Shown here: positions 55,819 to 64,000 of the stretch, in pieces
Layout: each line of letters opens with the position of its first letter
How positions within the stretch are numbered: position 1 is the stretch's first letter
Source: JAJPJE01 sp963724985
GTDB lineage: Bacteria > Acidobacteriota > Terriglobia > Terriglobales > Acidobacteriaceae
DNA length: 64,000 nucleotides
NCBI GenBank assembly: GCA_963724985.1
Contig: CAVRWV010000033.1
Coordinates: 62,001-126,000, forward strand
Direction of reading: 5' to 3'
Made by a program: the position numbers and the translations under genes
The notes under the pieces: generated by a model
Databases searched by the model: none
Told to the model about the DNA's origin: nothing
What the model saw: only the letters and a program-made list of their open reading frames with translations

Positions 55819-56178
55819 CTACGTTGTTCTCGCTTCGGCGTTGCGAAAATACCGGGTCGCTCCTGGGCGAAACAGAAGCCAGGTAATCAGGACCAAGAAG
55901 ACAGCGTGAATAGCAAGCTCCCGAAGCGGATGAAACACACTGATTGCAACGTGGAAAGCCATCCACGCCACCGCTAGCCACCGCGCCCAGTTCTGGCCGC
56001 GCAGCAAGAACGCTCCACCGAGGATTGCCGCGAACTCGGTGAGTTCGATCGCGATCGCATCAGTAGGAAAGGGCCTGGCCCTCAGAGCCTCATACCCGTG
56101 GCCGACGAAACCGGCGATTCCCACTGCCAGATAAAGGACAGCAATGATAGTGACCGAGATTGGACGCTTGGCATTCAT
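55819..56178 (-). CDS. Small membrane protein, unknown
   Basis: 119 residues from the ATG at 56178, which has GGAG six bases upstream; an ATG at 56196 is possible. Three or four hydrophobic segments (SVTIIAVLYLAVGIAGFVGH, AIELTEFAAILGGAFLLRG, WLAVAWMAFHVAISVF, AIHAVFLVLITWLLF) suggest an integral membrane protein. Conserved-looking polar positions are Asn-Trp-Ala-Arg-Trp after the second segment. No family is recognised. It converges on the oxidoreductase gene. Confidence 0.65.
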   Translation of the reverse strand: MNAKRPISVTIIAVLYLAVGIAGFVGHGYEALRARPFPTDAIAIELTEFAAILGGAFLLRGQNWARWLAVAWMAFHVAISVFHPLRELAIHAVFLVLITWLLFRPGATRYFRNAEARTT

Positions 56179-56338
56179 GGAATGCTCCAGTGACAACTAC
56201 CAGTCGCAGCGCGAGCCGGCGTGGCGAACAAAGTAATACCTAGAAGCCCGCAGAGTCCAACAGAAATTCGATGGCTCTTCTAGCTTGTCACTTTGAGATA
56301 GTGATGATGAAGCCCGTTATCGACAGCTATGGAGGTTC

Positions 56339-56941
56339 TTAGAGTTCTTTCAAATAGCAGGTGAAGAACGGTCTCTCTCTGTAGGTAAGTGTCAGTTCTT
56401 GCGACTGAATTGAAAAGCTCTCTAGTCCCCGATCCTTGGAGTACACCATCCCGCTGTGAATCTTTGCAATATCACCGAACGAATAACCGTCTGGAAGGTC
56501 GAAAAACTCGAAGTTAAATGACGTTCCGTACGAATGCATCGACCCGTCTTGCATCTCAACGACAAACGCTGTCCAGCTCATGGCAGTTTCACCGTGGATT
56601 TTCTTGAGAGTTGCGAGAGGCCAAGCGTAGGGAGAAGCTTCGACGGACTTGATCTCATAATCGGCGATGTGTGACCCGCCGGCGACGAAACTCTCGACCA
56701 CCATTTTGTACTGGCCGGGCTGGCCCCGTAGCTGATCAAATCGACGAAGTGCAAGCTCCACTTGTAATTTCTTGCTTTGGAAAACAACGCAGGGCAGATA
56801 TGTGTTGTCAGTGAGTCGAACCGCAGCACGGTAACGATTTCCGTAGATCTGATCAGCCAACGGCTCGATGCTGCTTTTTAAGAAGTTCGTCAAGTCCTCG
56901 GTTTTGATGTGACGTTGTGGTATTTGTGGCACTTTTCGCAA
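56339..56941 (-). CDS. Orphan hypothetical protein, low GC
   Basis: 200 residues with no signal or membrane segment. I do not recognise it. The N-terminal half (TEDLTNFLKSSIEPLADQIY, RAAVRLTDNTYLPCVVFQSK, VELALRRFDQLRGQPGQYKM) looks helical then beta-rich; the C-terminal half has SWTAFVVEMQDGSMHSYGTS and FEFFDLPDGYSFGDIAKIHS. Three hand-counted lines of its sequence give about 42, 52 and 40% GC, below its neighbours in the 50s. That suggests recent transfer. The upstream region to 57059 is also AT-rich. Confidence 0.6.
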   Translation of the reverse strand: MRKVPQIPQRHIKTEDLTNFLKSSIEPLADQIYGNRYRAAVRLTDNTYLPCVVFQSKKLQVELALRRFDQLRGQPGQYKMVVESFVAGGSHIADYEIKSVEASPYAWPLATLKKIHGETAMSWTAFVVEMQDGSMHSYGTSFNFEFFDLPDGYSFGDIAKIHSGMVYSKDRGLESFSIQSQELTLTYRERPFFTCYLKEL

Positions 56942-57058
56942 TCTCTATCGGTTTGGTAGGAAGATTACACGATTACTGTAGAGAAATCCGCATACGACTC
57001 ACAATCTTGTTTTGTATCGTTTGTGATAAACGTCGTCCTACGGCCCATAAACACGAAA

Positions 57059-57088
57059 GGCATCCTGACTCAGATTGATCAGGACGCC
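57059..57088 (-). terminator. Likely terminator of the second chemosensory operon
   Basis: GGCATCCTGA (57059-57068) pairs with TCAGGACGCC (57079-57088) with one G/T-type mismatch and a 10-base loop. On the minus strand the right arm comes first and the stem ends with TTTCGTG. Position 66 bases after the last gene of the operon fits; the T tail is weak. Confidence 0.55.
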
Positions 57089-57153
57089 TTTGAGTGGTGC
57101 CGCCTGCAATGCTTGCGGCACAAACTTGATTTCGAATCAGTAAGAGACTAGGG

Positions 57154-57936
57154 TTAATCGTTCTCCTGCAGAGTCTTGATGTGTTCTTCGAGCGCTCGAG
57201 CGTATTCGCGTTCGGCTTCCAGCTCGGAATGCAACTTCTTCACCAGATTCTCCAGACGCATTACTTCGATGCGGAGTTTGCCGATATCCCCATTCGATGA
57301 GATTGCTGTTCGCACCGGTGGTGAGGGAATGCGAGCCGCCTGAGCCACGGGTGCGGGCGCAGCCACTGCAACCGCCGGAGCATTTACATACTCGGGAGCC
57401 GGCGCGCGCGGCGGAACCGGAGCAGAGAAAATGTCGCTCAGCGTCGTTGCCGGAGCTCCCTGTCCATTCCCATTTGCGCGAGCAGGTGCGGCCATCGGCG
57501 GAGGAGCTACCGGCGGCGCTGGCGCCGCAATCACGGGCACGGGCGCCGTCGCCGGAGCGTTCTTCTTATTTTCCAGCAGCTGTTTGACGCGGGCGATCAG
57601 ATCTTGCGGTTGAAATGGTTTGCGGATCAGCTCGTCGGCCTTCACGGCGAACGCTTTCTCCGCAACATTGCGATTCACCACGCCTGACATCAGCACAACC
57701 GGCGTATTGCCAAAACCGGGGGTCTGTTTGATCTGCTGGCAGACCTCATACCCGTCCTTGCCTGGCATAATCACGTCGCTGATCACCACGTCAGGATGCT
57801 GTTGCTGCATCTGGGCAATGGCGGCATCGCCATCGTGACAGGCGACCACCTCGATGTTCTCGCGGCGGAATGCGATCTTGATGACCTCGCGCATGGTTGC
57901 GCTATCGTCAATGAAAAATACAGTAGGGGCGCTCAT
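57154..57936 (-). CDS. Response regulator with C-terminal coiled coil
   Basis: 260 residues. Receiver 5-120 with VFFIDDSATMREVIKIAFRR, phospho-acceptor Asp in PDVVISDVIMPGKDGYEV and RKPFQPQD for the lysine. A Pro/Ala-rich linker (about 130-210) connects to a C-terminal coiled coil (GKLRIEVMRLENLVKKLHSE, LEAEREYARALEEHIKTLQE). No DNA-binding or enzymatic output is seen, so the coiled coil is likely to be a protein-protein module. Last gene of the operon; overlaps the DUF4388 gene by 4 bases. Confidence 0.88.
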   Translation of the reverse strand: MSAPTVFFIDDSATMREVIKIAFRRENIEVVACHDGDAAIAQMQQQHPDVVISDVIMPGKDGYEVCQQIKQTPGFGNTPVVLMSGVVNRNVAEKAFAVKADELIRKPFQPQDLIARVKQLLENKKNAPATAPVPVIAAPAPPVAPPPMAAPARANGNGQGAPATTLSDIFSAPVPPRAPAPEYVNAPAVAVAAPAPVAQAARIPSPPVRTAISSNGDIGKLRIEVMRLENLVKKLHSELEAEREYARALEEHIKTLQEND

Positions 57937-58715
57937 GGCAGCACTCCTTCGTCGCTGGGTTGCTGCTCCTGCTCCTCATCAATTTCGCGAAGTGCCTGCA
58001 GCATGAGTTCGGTAGCTGAATGCAGCACGGTCCGCGTACCGGGCGCGTATCCGTGAATGAACTTGTAAACTCCGCTCTCCACCTGGTTGCAACACTTCAC
58101 AATCTGGATCACGGCATCATCGCCAATCAAATCGCCCGCCTCCGCATGGCTCAACTGGCCACCATCGAAGATGAGAATGCCGTCCGTCTGACCGGCATTG
58201 ATGTGCAGCGAACCACTCTGGCGCGAGTGTTGCAGCATCTGGATCACACCGGGCAAATCCAGGTGCGAAAGATTGCCTTCCAGCGAAGTCTGCGAACTTT
58301 CCAGCATCTGCGTAGGCTGGAATCCTTCTTCGCGGCTGCGCAAGAAAGTGCGAACATGCGCGGCGATTCCTTCGGGCGCGAGTTTGCGGCTGACGCAGTC
58401 ATCGCATCCGGCGCGGAACGCAGCCATCAGGCTGTTCTCGCTGTCTTCTCCCAGTGCAATCACCGGAATGTGCGAAGTCTTCTGATCCGCGTGCAGGATC
58501 GGAACAATCTCGAAGGCGCCCATCTCGCGCAGATTCGTGGCACACAGGATCGCGTCCGGCATGTCCCACTCCAGCATCGTGAGGGCATACGCCGCATCCA
58601 TCGAGTGATTCACTTCAAAGCCCTCTTCGCGCAACGCGTTCGACAATCGCTTCGCAAACAGCACGTTACTATCGATAACCAGGAGTTTGCCGATTCCCGA
58701 AGTAGCCGTCGTCAT
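57933..58715 (-). CDS. Receiver-like domain with DUF4388
   Basis: 260 residues. Residues 10-130 form a receiver-like domain (KLLVIDSNVLFAKRLSNALR, DMPDAILCATNLREMGAFEI, IPVIALGEDSENSLMAAFR) in which the phospho-acceptor position reads CAT rather than an Asp, so it may be a pseudo-receiver. DUF4388 (PATAN-like) follows at about 145-245: SLEGNLSHLDLPGVIQMLQH, SGSLHINAGQTDGILIFDGG, QLSHAEAGDLIGDDAVIQIV. DUF4388 occurs in predatory and delta-type signalling proteins. Overlaps the neighbouring genes by 4 bases. Confidence 0.85.
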   Translation of the reverse strand: MTTATSGIGKLLVIDSNVLFAKRLSNALREEGFEVNHSMDAAYALTMLEWDMPDAILCATNLREMGAFEIVPILHADQKTSHIPVIALGEDSENSLMAAFRAGCDDCVSRKLAPEGIAAHVRTFLRSREEGFQPTQMLESSQTSLEGNLSHLDLPGVIQMLQHSRQSGSLHINAGQTDGILIFDGGQLSHAEAGDLIGDDAVIQIVKCCNQVESGVYKFIHGYAPGTRTVLHSATELMLQALREIDEEQEQQPSDEGVLP

Positions 58716-59131
58716 GACGCCTCCTCCGCAGCCAGCGCTTCCAGGCTGATTACTTCCACCACTTCATTTTCCAAAGTCAATAAACCTTCAACATAAGGCG
58801 CGGCCTTGCCGACCGGCGCCGTCATTTCTTTGTTGAGCAACTCACAGTCGCCGCTTACAGGAATTGCGGTGCTCTCTTCCGCGGAACCGAATCGACGCCG
58901 TGCGATCAGATAAAACTTTCGTGCCGGAGCATCCGGACCAACCAGCGATGGAGCAATGTCCCACACCGGAATCACTTCGCCTCTCCGAACCAGCACGCCC
59001 GTCAGAAACGGCGTAGTGTGCGGAATCGTCTGCGGCTGGTCGACTTGAGCAAGCTCAGTGACGCGATCCGCCGGGAGCGCAAAGTGCTTCTCTCCCATCG
59101 GAAACAGCACAAACGAACTGACGGCGCTCAT
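58712..59131 (-). CDS. CheW-type coupling protein (short)
   Basis: 139 residues with one CheW-like domain: FVLFPMGEKHFALPADRVTE, PHTTPFLTGVLVRRGEVIPV, WDIAPSLVG, YLIARRRFGSAEESTAIPVS. It is the second of two CheW-domain proteins in this operon and overlaps the first by 4 bases. A role in joining the hybrid CheA to a receptor is expected; no receptor is in the visible part of the operon. Confidence 0.85.
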   Translation of the reverse strand: MSAVSSFVLFPMGEKHFALPADRVTELAQVDQPQTIPHTTPFLTGVLVRRGEVIPVWDIAPSLVGPDAPARKFYLIARRRFGSAEESTAIPVSGDCELLNKEMTAPVGKAAPYVEGLLTLENEVVEVISLEALAAEEAS

Positions 59132-59694
59132 GAGCCCACCGCCGAAAAGATGTTTTCTTCGCTACGTGCCAGCAAGGTTTCCAGTGTCGTGATTTCCAGT
59201 CGACTCAGCAGCGCATCGGTATTCAGTACCGGAACTACACGGTTCTCCACGATCGCAAGCTTCGCGTACCAACGCCGTTCTTCACCTCGGAAAGCGAGCG
59301 GCAGCGGTACAGTCTGCGTGATCATCGTCATGCGCTCGATACCGTCGACCTTCAGCCCAACCGGATGACCACGAAATACCAACACCCGCGTGCTGCTGCT
59401 GGGCGGCAATCCAAAAAAGAAGTTGGCGTCGATCACGAAATGCAGGCGGTTACCACGGTGCAGCGTATGGCGAACTTTCTTCCCCAGCGCTCCAATCCCC
59501 GGAGCGGGAGTATTGTGCAGAGTGCGTATCGGCGTGAGTTCCGAGGCAATCAGGCGCAAGTCCTGCAATCCCTGGATCTCGCGAATCACATCGGCAGGCA
59601 CAGCAAAGGTGAACTCGCCAACGGTGAACAGAATGGCAGCCTGTCCGCCGGGCGAGGCGAGATGCTTCCCGCGTTGTCCACGCGTTAATCTCAC
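59128..59694 (-). CDS. CheW-domain protein
   Basis: 188 residues from the GTG at 59694, which overlaps the cheB stop (GTGA); the longer open frame to 59979 is the cheB antiframe and must be discounted. CheW-like features: GQAAILFTVGEFTFAVPADV, IREIQGLQDLRLIAS, ELTPIRTLHNTPAPGIGALG, STRVLVFRGHPVGLKVDGIE, VVPVLNTDALLSRLE. It may couple receptor and kinase like CheW, and it seems more divergent than the 58712-59131 copy. Confidence 0.8.
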   Translation of the reverse strand: MRLTRGQRGKHLASPGGQAAILFTVGEFTFAVPADVIREIQGLQDLRLIASELTPIRTLHNTPAPGIGALGKKVRHTLHRGNRLHFVIDANFFFGLPPSSSTRVLVFRGHPVGLKVDGIERMTMITQTVPLPLAFRGEERRWYAKLAIVENRVVPVLNTDALLSRLEITTLETLLARSEENIFSAVGS

Positions 59695-60842
59695 ATCGCA
59701 CCTACCCTGGCCGCGCCCATCAGGTATAAAACACGTTTCTCGACCACCGGAACAATGGCGTCGATCCCGAGCACCTGATCTACTGCTCCGGTTTTTATCG
59801 CCTCCGCGGGCATTCCGAAAATTACCGAAGTAACTTCGTCCTGCGCGATCACGTGTCCGCCTGAGGCTTTTACTGACTGCGAACCCTTTGCGCCGTCCGA
59901 TCCCATTCCGGTAAGGATCACTCCGGTGGTCATCGGACCGCTGTAAGCGGCGGCGGTTTCCAAGGTGACGTCGGCGCACGGACGATATCCATTGATACGT
60001 TCGCCTTCATCGAGTGCGATTCTGCCCTGGGGCGTGATGCGCAGATGATGCGATCCAGGGCAAACATAGAAGACGCCCGGCTGCACCATTTCTCCGTGTT
60101 GCGCTTCCTTGACACGAATCTTCGCAACTTCTGCGAGCTGATGTGCGAACTGGCTGGTGAACGTTCCCGGCATATGCTGGACCAGAATCACCGCGCCCAT
60201 AAAATCATGCGGGAACATCGGGACAAAATTCATCAACGTCTGTGGGCCGCCGGTCGAAGCCGCAACCACGATGATCGGGAAACGCCCATTCGCAGATTCC
60301 GGTGCCCCATTTGTGGGAGCCATCGGTGTGCTGACGCTTGCGACTGGTTTAGCAGGAGGTGCAGGCGCTGTTCCGTTGCCTCCGCCATTGTTTCCACTAC
60401 CGTTATTGTTATTGCGAATCGTGCGAACTACGCGGACCCGCGACGCAACCTTCAATTTGCGGCACAATTCGTCGCGCACCGAATTCATATCGAGATCGAT
60501 CGCGTTGGTCGGCTTCGGCACAAAATCGATGGCTCCAATCTCGAGTGCTCGCAACGTCGCCTCGGCTCCATCACGCGCTTCCGAGCTCACAATCACAATC
60601 GGCCGCGGATTCCGCGCCATGATGGCTTCGGAAGCCTGCAACCCGTCCATGTGCGGCATATTGATGTCCATGCTGATCACGTCGGGATTGAGCGACTCGT
60701 TTAGAGACACAGCCTCACGGCCGTCGCGCGCTTCGCCCACGACCTCCATCTGCGGATCGGCCGCAATGATGCTTTGCAGCACCTTGCGCATGAACGCCGA
60801 ATCATCGACGATCAGCACCCGCGTTCTTTGACCAGCACTCAT
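59691..60842 (-). CDS. cheB: Protein-glutamate methylesterase CheB, second copy
   Basis: 383 residues. Receiver with phospho-acceptor Asp59 (VISMDINMPHMDG) and KPT loop. The linker (about 145-190) is unusually rich in Asn and Gly (NNNNGSGNNGGGNGTAPAPP) and differs from the copy at 34375-35460. The methylesterase triad is intact: VAASTGGPQTLMNF, LVQHMPGTFTSQFAHQLA, GMGSDGAKGSQSVK. CheB adjusts receptor methylation; its CheR partner is not in the visible part of this operon. Confidence 0.95.
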   Translation of the reverse strand: MSAGQRTRVLIVDDSAFMRKVLQSIIAADPQMEVVGEARDGREAVSLNESLNPDVISMDINMPHMDGLQASEAIMARNPRPIVIVSSEARDGAEATLRALEIGAIDFVPKPTNAIDLDMNSVRDELCRKLKVASRVRVVRTIRNNNNGSGNNGGGNGTAPAPPAKPVASVSTPMAPTNGAPESANGRFPIIVVAASTGGPQTLMNFVPMFPHDFMGAVILVQHMPGTFTSQFAHQLAEVAKIRVKEAQHGEMVQPGVFYVCPGSHHLRITPQGRIALDEGERINGYRPCADVTLETAAAYSGPMTTGVILTGMGSDGAKGSQSVKASGGHVIAQDEVTSVIFGMPAEAIKTGAVDQVLGIDAIVPVVEKRVLYLMGAARVGAM

Positions 60843-60851
60843 CTTCTGTCC

Positions 60852-63800
60852 CTAAACCTGTACTTCTGCCCCAGCCGCCGCTGCATTGGCTGCCAGGTGC
60901 GGCAGCGCGTGCCCAATCATCTGCGCAACCGAAGCAATCAATTGATCTTCCTGCACCGGCTTCACCATGAACGCCGTTGCACCCTCGCTCATAGCGCGCT
61001 CGCGGTGCTTCGCGCCCGCACGCGACGTGACTACCATCACCGGTATTCGTTTGGTATCTGGATTCTGCCTCAGGTGCATCATCAACTCGTAGCCGTTGGT
61101 ACGCGGCATCTCGAGGTCGGTGATCACCAGATCGCATCCACCCTGCAGCACGATTTCGAGCGCCTCGAGACCGTCAGCAGCAAGCTTCACGCGATAGCCC
61201 GCTTTCTCCAACATGCGTCCGACAAACTTGCGCACGCTGATCGAATCGTCAGCCAGCACAATGACTTTCTCGTCTGGCACCGGCGCAATCGCTTCGCGCG
61301 GAATGCTGTTGTGCGCGACCGCCATTGAACCCGGGGCGAACACCCGGGCCGCAGCCGCCGACAACATCAACGGTTTGTGCTCGATGGATTCGCCTACAAC
61401 TAGCCGGTTGAGATCGACCAACAGAATCAGGCTTCCGTCAGGAGCGATCGTTGCACCCGGAAACAGCTTCACGTTCCGCAGGTACTCGCCCATGTTCTTG
61501 ATGACGATTTCGTCTTTGCGCAGGACCTCTTCGACGACAATGCCGACCTGGCGTCCGCCAATGTTCACGATCACCAGCCGATAGAAGCCATTGACCGGCT
61601 CGATCGGCGGCAATCCCAGTTCGCGATCGAGACGAACGATCTCTGTGACTTCGTCGCGCACTTTTGTGAGCAACTTCTCGCCGACTTCTTCGATGTCGCT
61701 CTCGCGCAAGCGGCGGATCTCTTCCACGAACGACAGCGGGAATGCGAACTGCGCTTCTCCGCAGCGCACAAACAGCGCCTGCGAGATGATCAGCGTGAGC
61801 GGGACTTTCAGCGTGAAACGAGTGCCCACGCCTTTCTGCGTGTCGATCTCAATTTCGCCATTTAACGCGCTGAGATTCGCACGAACCACGTCCAATCCAA
61901 CTCCGCGCCCAGCCAGTTCCGTTTTACGCGGCGCAGTCGAGAATCCCGGATGGAACAGCAATTCCAGCAAGTCGCGATCTGGAGTCTGTGCCGCTTGCTC
62001 AGCAGATAGCAGCCCAAGATCGGTCGCCGTGTGGCGAACTTTTTCGTAATCGATACCGCGGCCGTCGTCTTCTACTTCGATGTATATGTGATTGCCCCGA
62101 TGGTAGGCACGAACCGCCACATTGCCATGATCGGATTTTCCGGACTCATAGCGCTCTTCCGCGCGCTCGATTCCATGCGCTACTGAGTTGCGAACCAGAT
62201 GCAGCAACGGATCGGCGATCTGCTGAATAATGTTGTTGTCGAGTTCGGTGTCGTCACCTTCCAGCTTCAGGTCGATCAGCTTGTTCGAAGCCTTCGCCGC
62301 GTCGCGGGCCGTGCGAGCGATGCGCGTATAAAGGTTGCCAATCGGCACCATGCGCGCCTGCGTGATTTCATCCTGCAGACGGTGCGCAAGCTTGGTGAAC
62401 TCATCAATGTCGCCATCAACCCGGCGCACAAATCCATCGAGCTGACTGAGAACTTCCGTGATGTCGGCCGAGATTTCCGTCAGCGAGCGCGAGAGGATGT
62501 TGAACTCGTCATAGCGATCCATTTCCAACTCACTGAACTCAGCGAGCGAGGGATCGAACGAGTGCGAGTAACTCGAATAGCCTCCGCGGAACGGATACGA
62601 CTCGCTCACCGGCCAGCCCGAATCCGGCGGTGCGAAGCCGCTCATCGAGGCGAGCGGCGGATAGTTTTGTGGGCGCGACTGCGGTTGCGGGCTGCTGCTG
62701 CCGAGAATGTTGTTGAACTCGTGCTTCTCCTGGAATTCGGTCACCTTGTCAATCAGCCGTGCCTTGGAGAAGTTCAGCACATCGGCCAGGCGTTCCAATT
62801 CAGCAACGCGCCCTAACATGCGCGTGCGGTTGATCACCAGTTCACCGACCGCGTTCATCATGCGGTCCAATCGTTCCAGCCCGATACGCACCGACTTCGA
62901 CGGCGGCGTACCGCCAGAAGCTTTGCGCGAACCGACGATAATCTCTTCCGCTTCCGGCGAATGATCCGGCGGGACAGCAGCCGCAACGTCCTTGTGTTCA
63001 GGCGCGCGCTGCGGTTCAACCGCCGAAGGGGGAACGAAGACCGGCGAGACAGGCGCTGCAATCGTCTGTGCGAACTGCGGCAAAGCCACAGCAGCCGATG
63101 GTCGCGCAGTTGCCTCGCTAACCACTGCCTTCGGTTGATCAGCAATCCCGAGGAAATCTTCCATCGAGGGAGCCGGAGCTTCTTCAACGGTCGTCGGCGC
63201 CGCGCCCTCTTCCTGTTCTTCCGGCGCGAGATTCGCAATGCGCGTCAGGAGCGACTTCACGCTCGCCTGAAGCGTCGCTTCGTCGGGCCACTGGTTGTAG
63301 AGGAACTTCTTCAGGGCATCGACGGATTCCAGGCAGATATCGACAATCGACGCACTGGGCCGCAGCTCACCATCGCGCAATCGTCCGACGAGATCTTCTG
63401 CGCGATGTGCCACGCGCGAAATGCGATGCAGCCCAACCTGCGCCGCCGATCCCTTAATCGTATGCATCGCGCGGAAGAGTCGATGAATATCTTCGGGATT
63501 CGGATTTGCCTCCAATGACAACAGGCAATCCGTCACCGCCTGAATATGTTCTTCAACTTCCGGAACGAAGAACTCCAGCACCTCGGCTGGGACTTCGTCG
63601 TCCGGAGCAAGATCCGGAATCTGAATCTTCGGTGGCTCCGGCTTGCGCACTGGCATCGCCCTCTGCGGCATCACTACAGTTGCAGCAGGCAGCGGCGGTG
63701 CAGCCGGCGCTGGCTCTGCGACTGCAGGCGTCATCACTACCGGCGCGACTGGCTGCGAGGCTTCTTCCAAAACCGGCGTTGGCTCATCGAATGTCGGCAG

Positions 63801-64000
63801 CGCAACTTGAGGTCGTTCCTGCGCCTCATGAACCAGCGGCTCCGGCTCCCAACTGGCAGGCGGCATCGGATGCCGCTCAGGATCGGGCGCTGCAACCGGT
63901 TCTGGCTCTTTCGCTGCTTCGGTGCTCTGGAAAGCGTATGGATATTTTTCTCTGAAGCCCTGGAACTCATCTTCCGATTCCACCCCGTTCGTGCTGACCA
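60852..64000 (-). CDS. CheA-type kinase with C-terminal receiver (5' end outside)
   Basis: At least 1043 residues from the GTG at 63983, but the frame is still open to the window edge and the true start may be just beyond 64000. Pro/Ala/Glu-rich N-terminal region (1-130); Hpt at about 134-235 with His174 (RAMHTIKGSA); Pro-rich linker; dimerisation (IGLERLDRMMNAVGELVINR); ATP-binding with LLHLVRNSVAHGIERAEERY and VEDDGRGI; CheW-like domain; and a C-terminal receiver (DLVITDLEMPRTNGYELM, FMVKPVQ). This FrzE/ChpA-like architecture is used for pili or gliding systems rather than flagella in known cases. The target here is unknown. Confidence 0.9.
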   Translation of the reverse strand, partial: VSTNGVESEDEFQGFREKYPYAFQSTEAAKEPEPVAAPDPERHPMPPASWEPEPLVHEAQERPQVALPTFDEPTPVLEEASQPVAPVVMTPAVAEPAPAAPPLPAATVVMPQRAMPVRKPEPPKIQIPDLAPDDEVPAEVLEFFVPEVEEHIQAVTDCLLSLEANPNPEDIHRLFRAMHTIKGSAAQVGLHRISRVAHRAEDLVGRLRDGELRPSASIVDICLESVDALKKFLYNQWPDEATLQASVKSLLTRIANLAPEEQEEGAAPTTVEEAPAPSMEDFLGIADQPKAVVSEATARPSAAVALPQFAQTIAAPVSPVFVPPSAVEPQRAPEHKDVAAAVPPDHSPEAEEIIVGSRKASGGTPPSKSVRIGLERLDRMMNAVGELVINRTRMLGRVAELERLADVLNFSKARLIDKVTEFQEKHEFNNILGSSSPQPQSRPQNYPPLASMSGFAPPDSGWPVSESYPFRGGYSSYSHSFDPSLAEFSELEMDRYDEFNILSRSLTEISADITEVLSQLDGFVRRVDGDIDEFTKLAHRLQDEITQARMVPIGNLYTRIARTARDAAKASNKLIDLKLEGDDTELDNNIIQQIADPLLHLVRNSVAHGIERAEERYESGKSDHGNVAVRAYHRGNHIYIEVEDDGRGIDYEKVRHTATDLGLLSAEQAAQTPDRDLLELLFHPGFSTAPRKTELAGRGVGLDVVRANLSALNGEIEIDTQKGVGTRFTLKVPLTLIISQALFVRCGEAQFAFPLSFVEEIRRLRESDIEEVGEKLLTKVRDEVTEIVRLDRELGLPPIEPVNGFYRLVIVNIGGRQVGIVVEEVLRKDEIVIKNMGEYLRNVKLFPGATIAPDGSLILLVDLNRLVVGESIEHKPLMLSAAAARVFAPGSMAVAHNSIPREAIAPVPDEKVIVLADDSISVRKFVGRMLEKAGYRVKLAADGLEALEIVLQGGCDLVITDLEMPRTNGYELMMHLRQNPDTKRIPVMVVTSRAGAKHRERAMSEGATAFMVKPVQEDQLIASVAQMIGHALPHLAANAAAAGAEVQV

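Noticed and set aside
59695..59979. N-terminal extension of the CheW-domain gene
   Set aside because: It runs antisense-frame through cheB with Arg-rich sequence; GTG at 59694 overlapping the cheB stop is the natural start.

Overview
The window reads as chromosomal DNA of an acidobacterium, probably a Koribacter/Terriglobia-like soil lineage. This is inferred from family content: Ser/Thr kinases fused to WD40/TolB-type propellers, DUF3300/DUF2950/DUF4136 exported proteins, DUF4388 regulators, many small exported hypotheticals, and GC in the mid-to-upper 50s by eye. There is no phage, insertion sequence or CRISPR array. One RNA gene is visible, tRNA-Asn(GTT).

Layout. (a) 0.1-7.1 kb: mostly minus-strand exported or outer-membrane proteins (beta-barrel, DUF4136, DUF2950, DUF3300 with a Gly/Tyr/His-rich tail, an OmpA-domain protein). 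(b) 7.6-15.7 kb: DUF892 ferritin-like protein, small membrane protein, ROK regulator, tRNA-Asn with a good sigma-70 promoter, S9A prolyl oligopeptidase, Ser/Thr kinase with propeller. (c) 15.7-22.3 kb: yceH and the [NiFe]-hydrogenase maturation operon hypC-D-E-A-B-F, with yceH and hypF frameshifted and no hydrogenase subunits in the window. (d) 22.9-28.0 kb, minus strand: NtrC-type sigma-54 activator, stand-alone receiver and a large GAF/PAS histidine kinase (frameshifted). (e) 28.3-36.5 kb, plus strand: a chemosensory operon (TonB_C-like protein, frameshifted MCP, CheW, CheR, CheA, CheB, receiver, CheX-like) that starts at a textbook sigma-54 promoter and ends at a textbook terminator. (f) 36.5-44.9 kb: propeller lipoprotein, Ku, DUF92, MarC, histone-deacetylase-like enzyme, YdcF-like, TsaC-type protein, TrmH-type methyltransferase, RarA. 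(g) 44.9-54.7 kb: CoA-binding protein, helical protein, HD protein, cation efflux protein, prfB with its programmed +1 frameshift, lnt, RibD-like reductase, cytochrome c, P-loop protein, lpxD and an LpxL-like acyltransferase. (h) 54.9-57.0 kb: oxidoreductase, small membrane protein, low-GC orphan. (i) 57.1-64.0 kb, minus strand: a second chemosensory operon with a CheA-receiver fusion (cut by the window edge), CheB, two CheW-type proteins, a receiver-DUF4388 protein and another receiver.

How it fits together. The strongest regulatory story is 22.9-36.5 kb. A kinase/receiver/NtrC module is divergent from a chemosensory operon whose first promoter is sigma-54 type. Two matching inverted repeats lie 60 bp apart upstream of that promoter and could be the activator's enhancer sites. 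The second notable feature is that five single-base frameshifts in four conserved genes fall between 16.2 and 29.0 kb while I found none elsewhere. They may be assembly errors or real decay. The frameshift in prfB is different: it is the conserved programmed site. Coordinates and starts come from reading the sequence only; functions are by family recognition, not database search.
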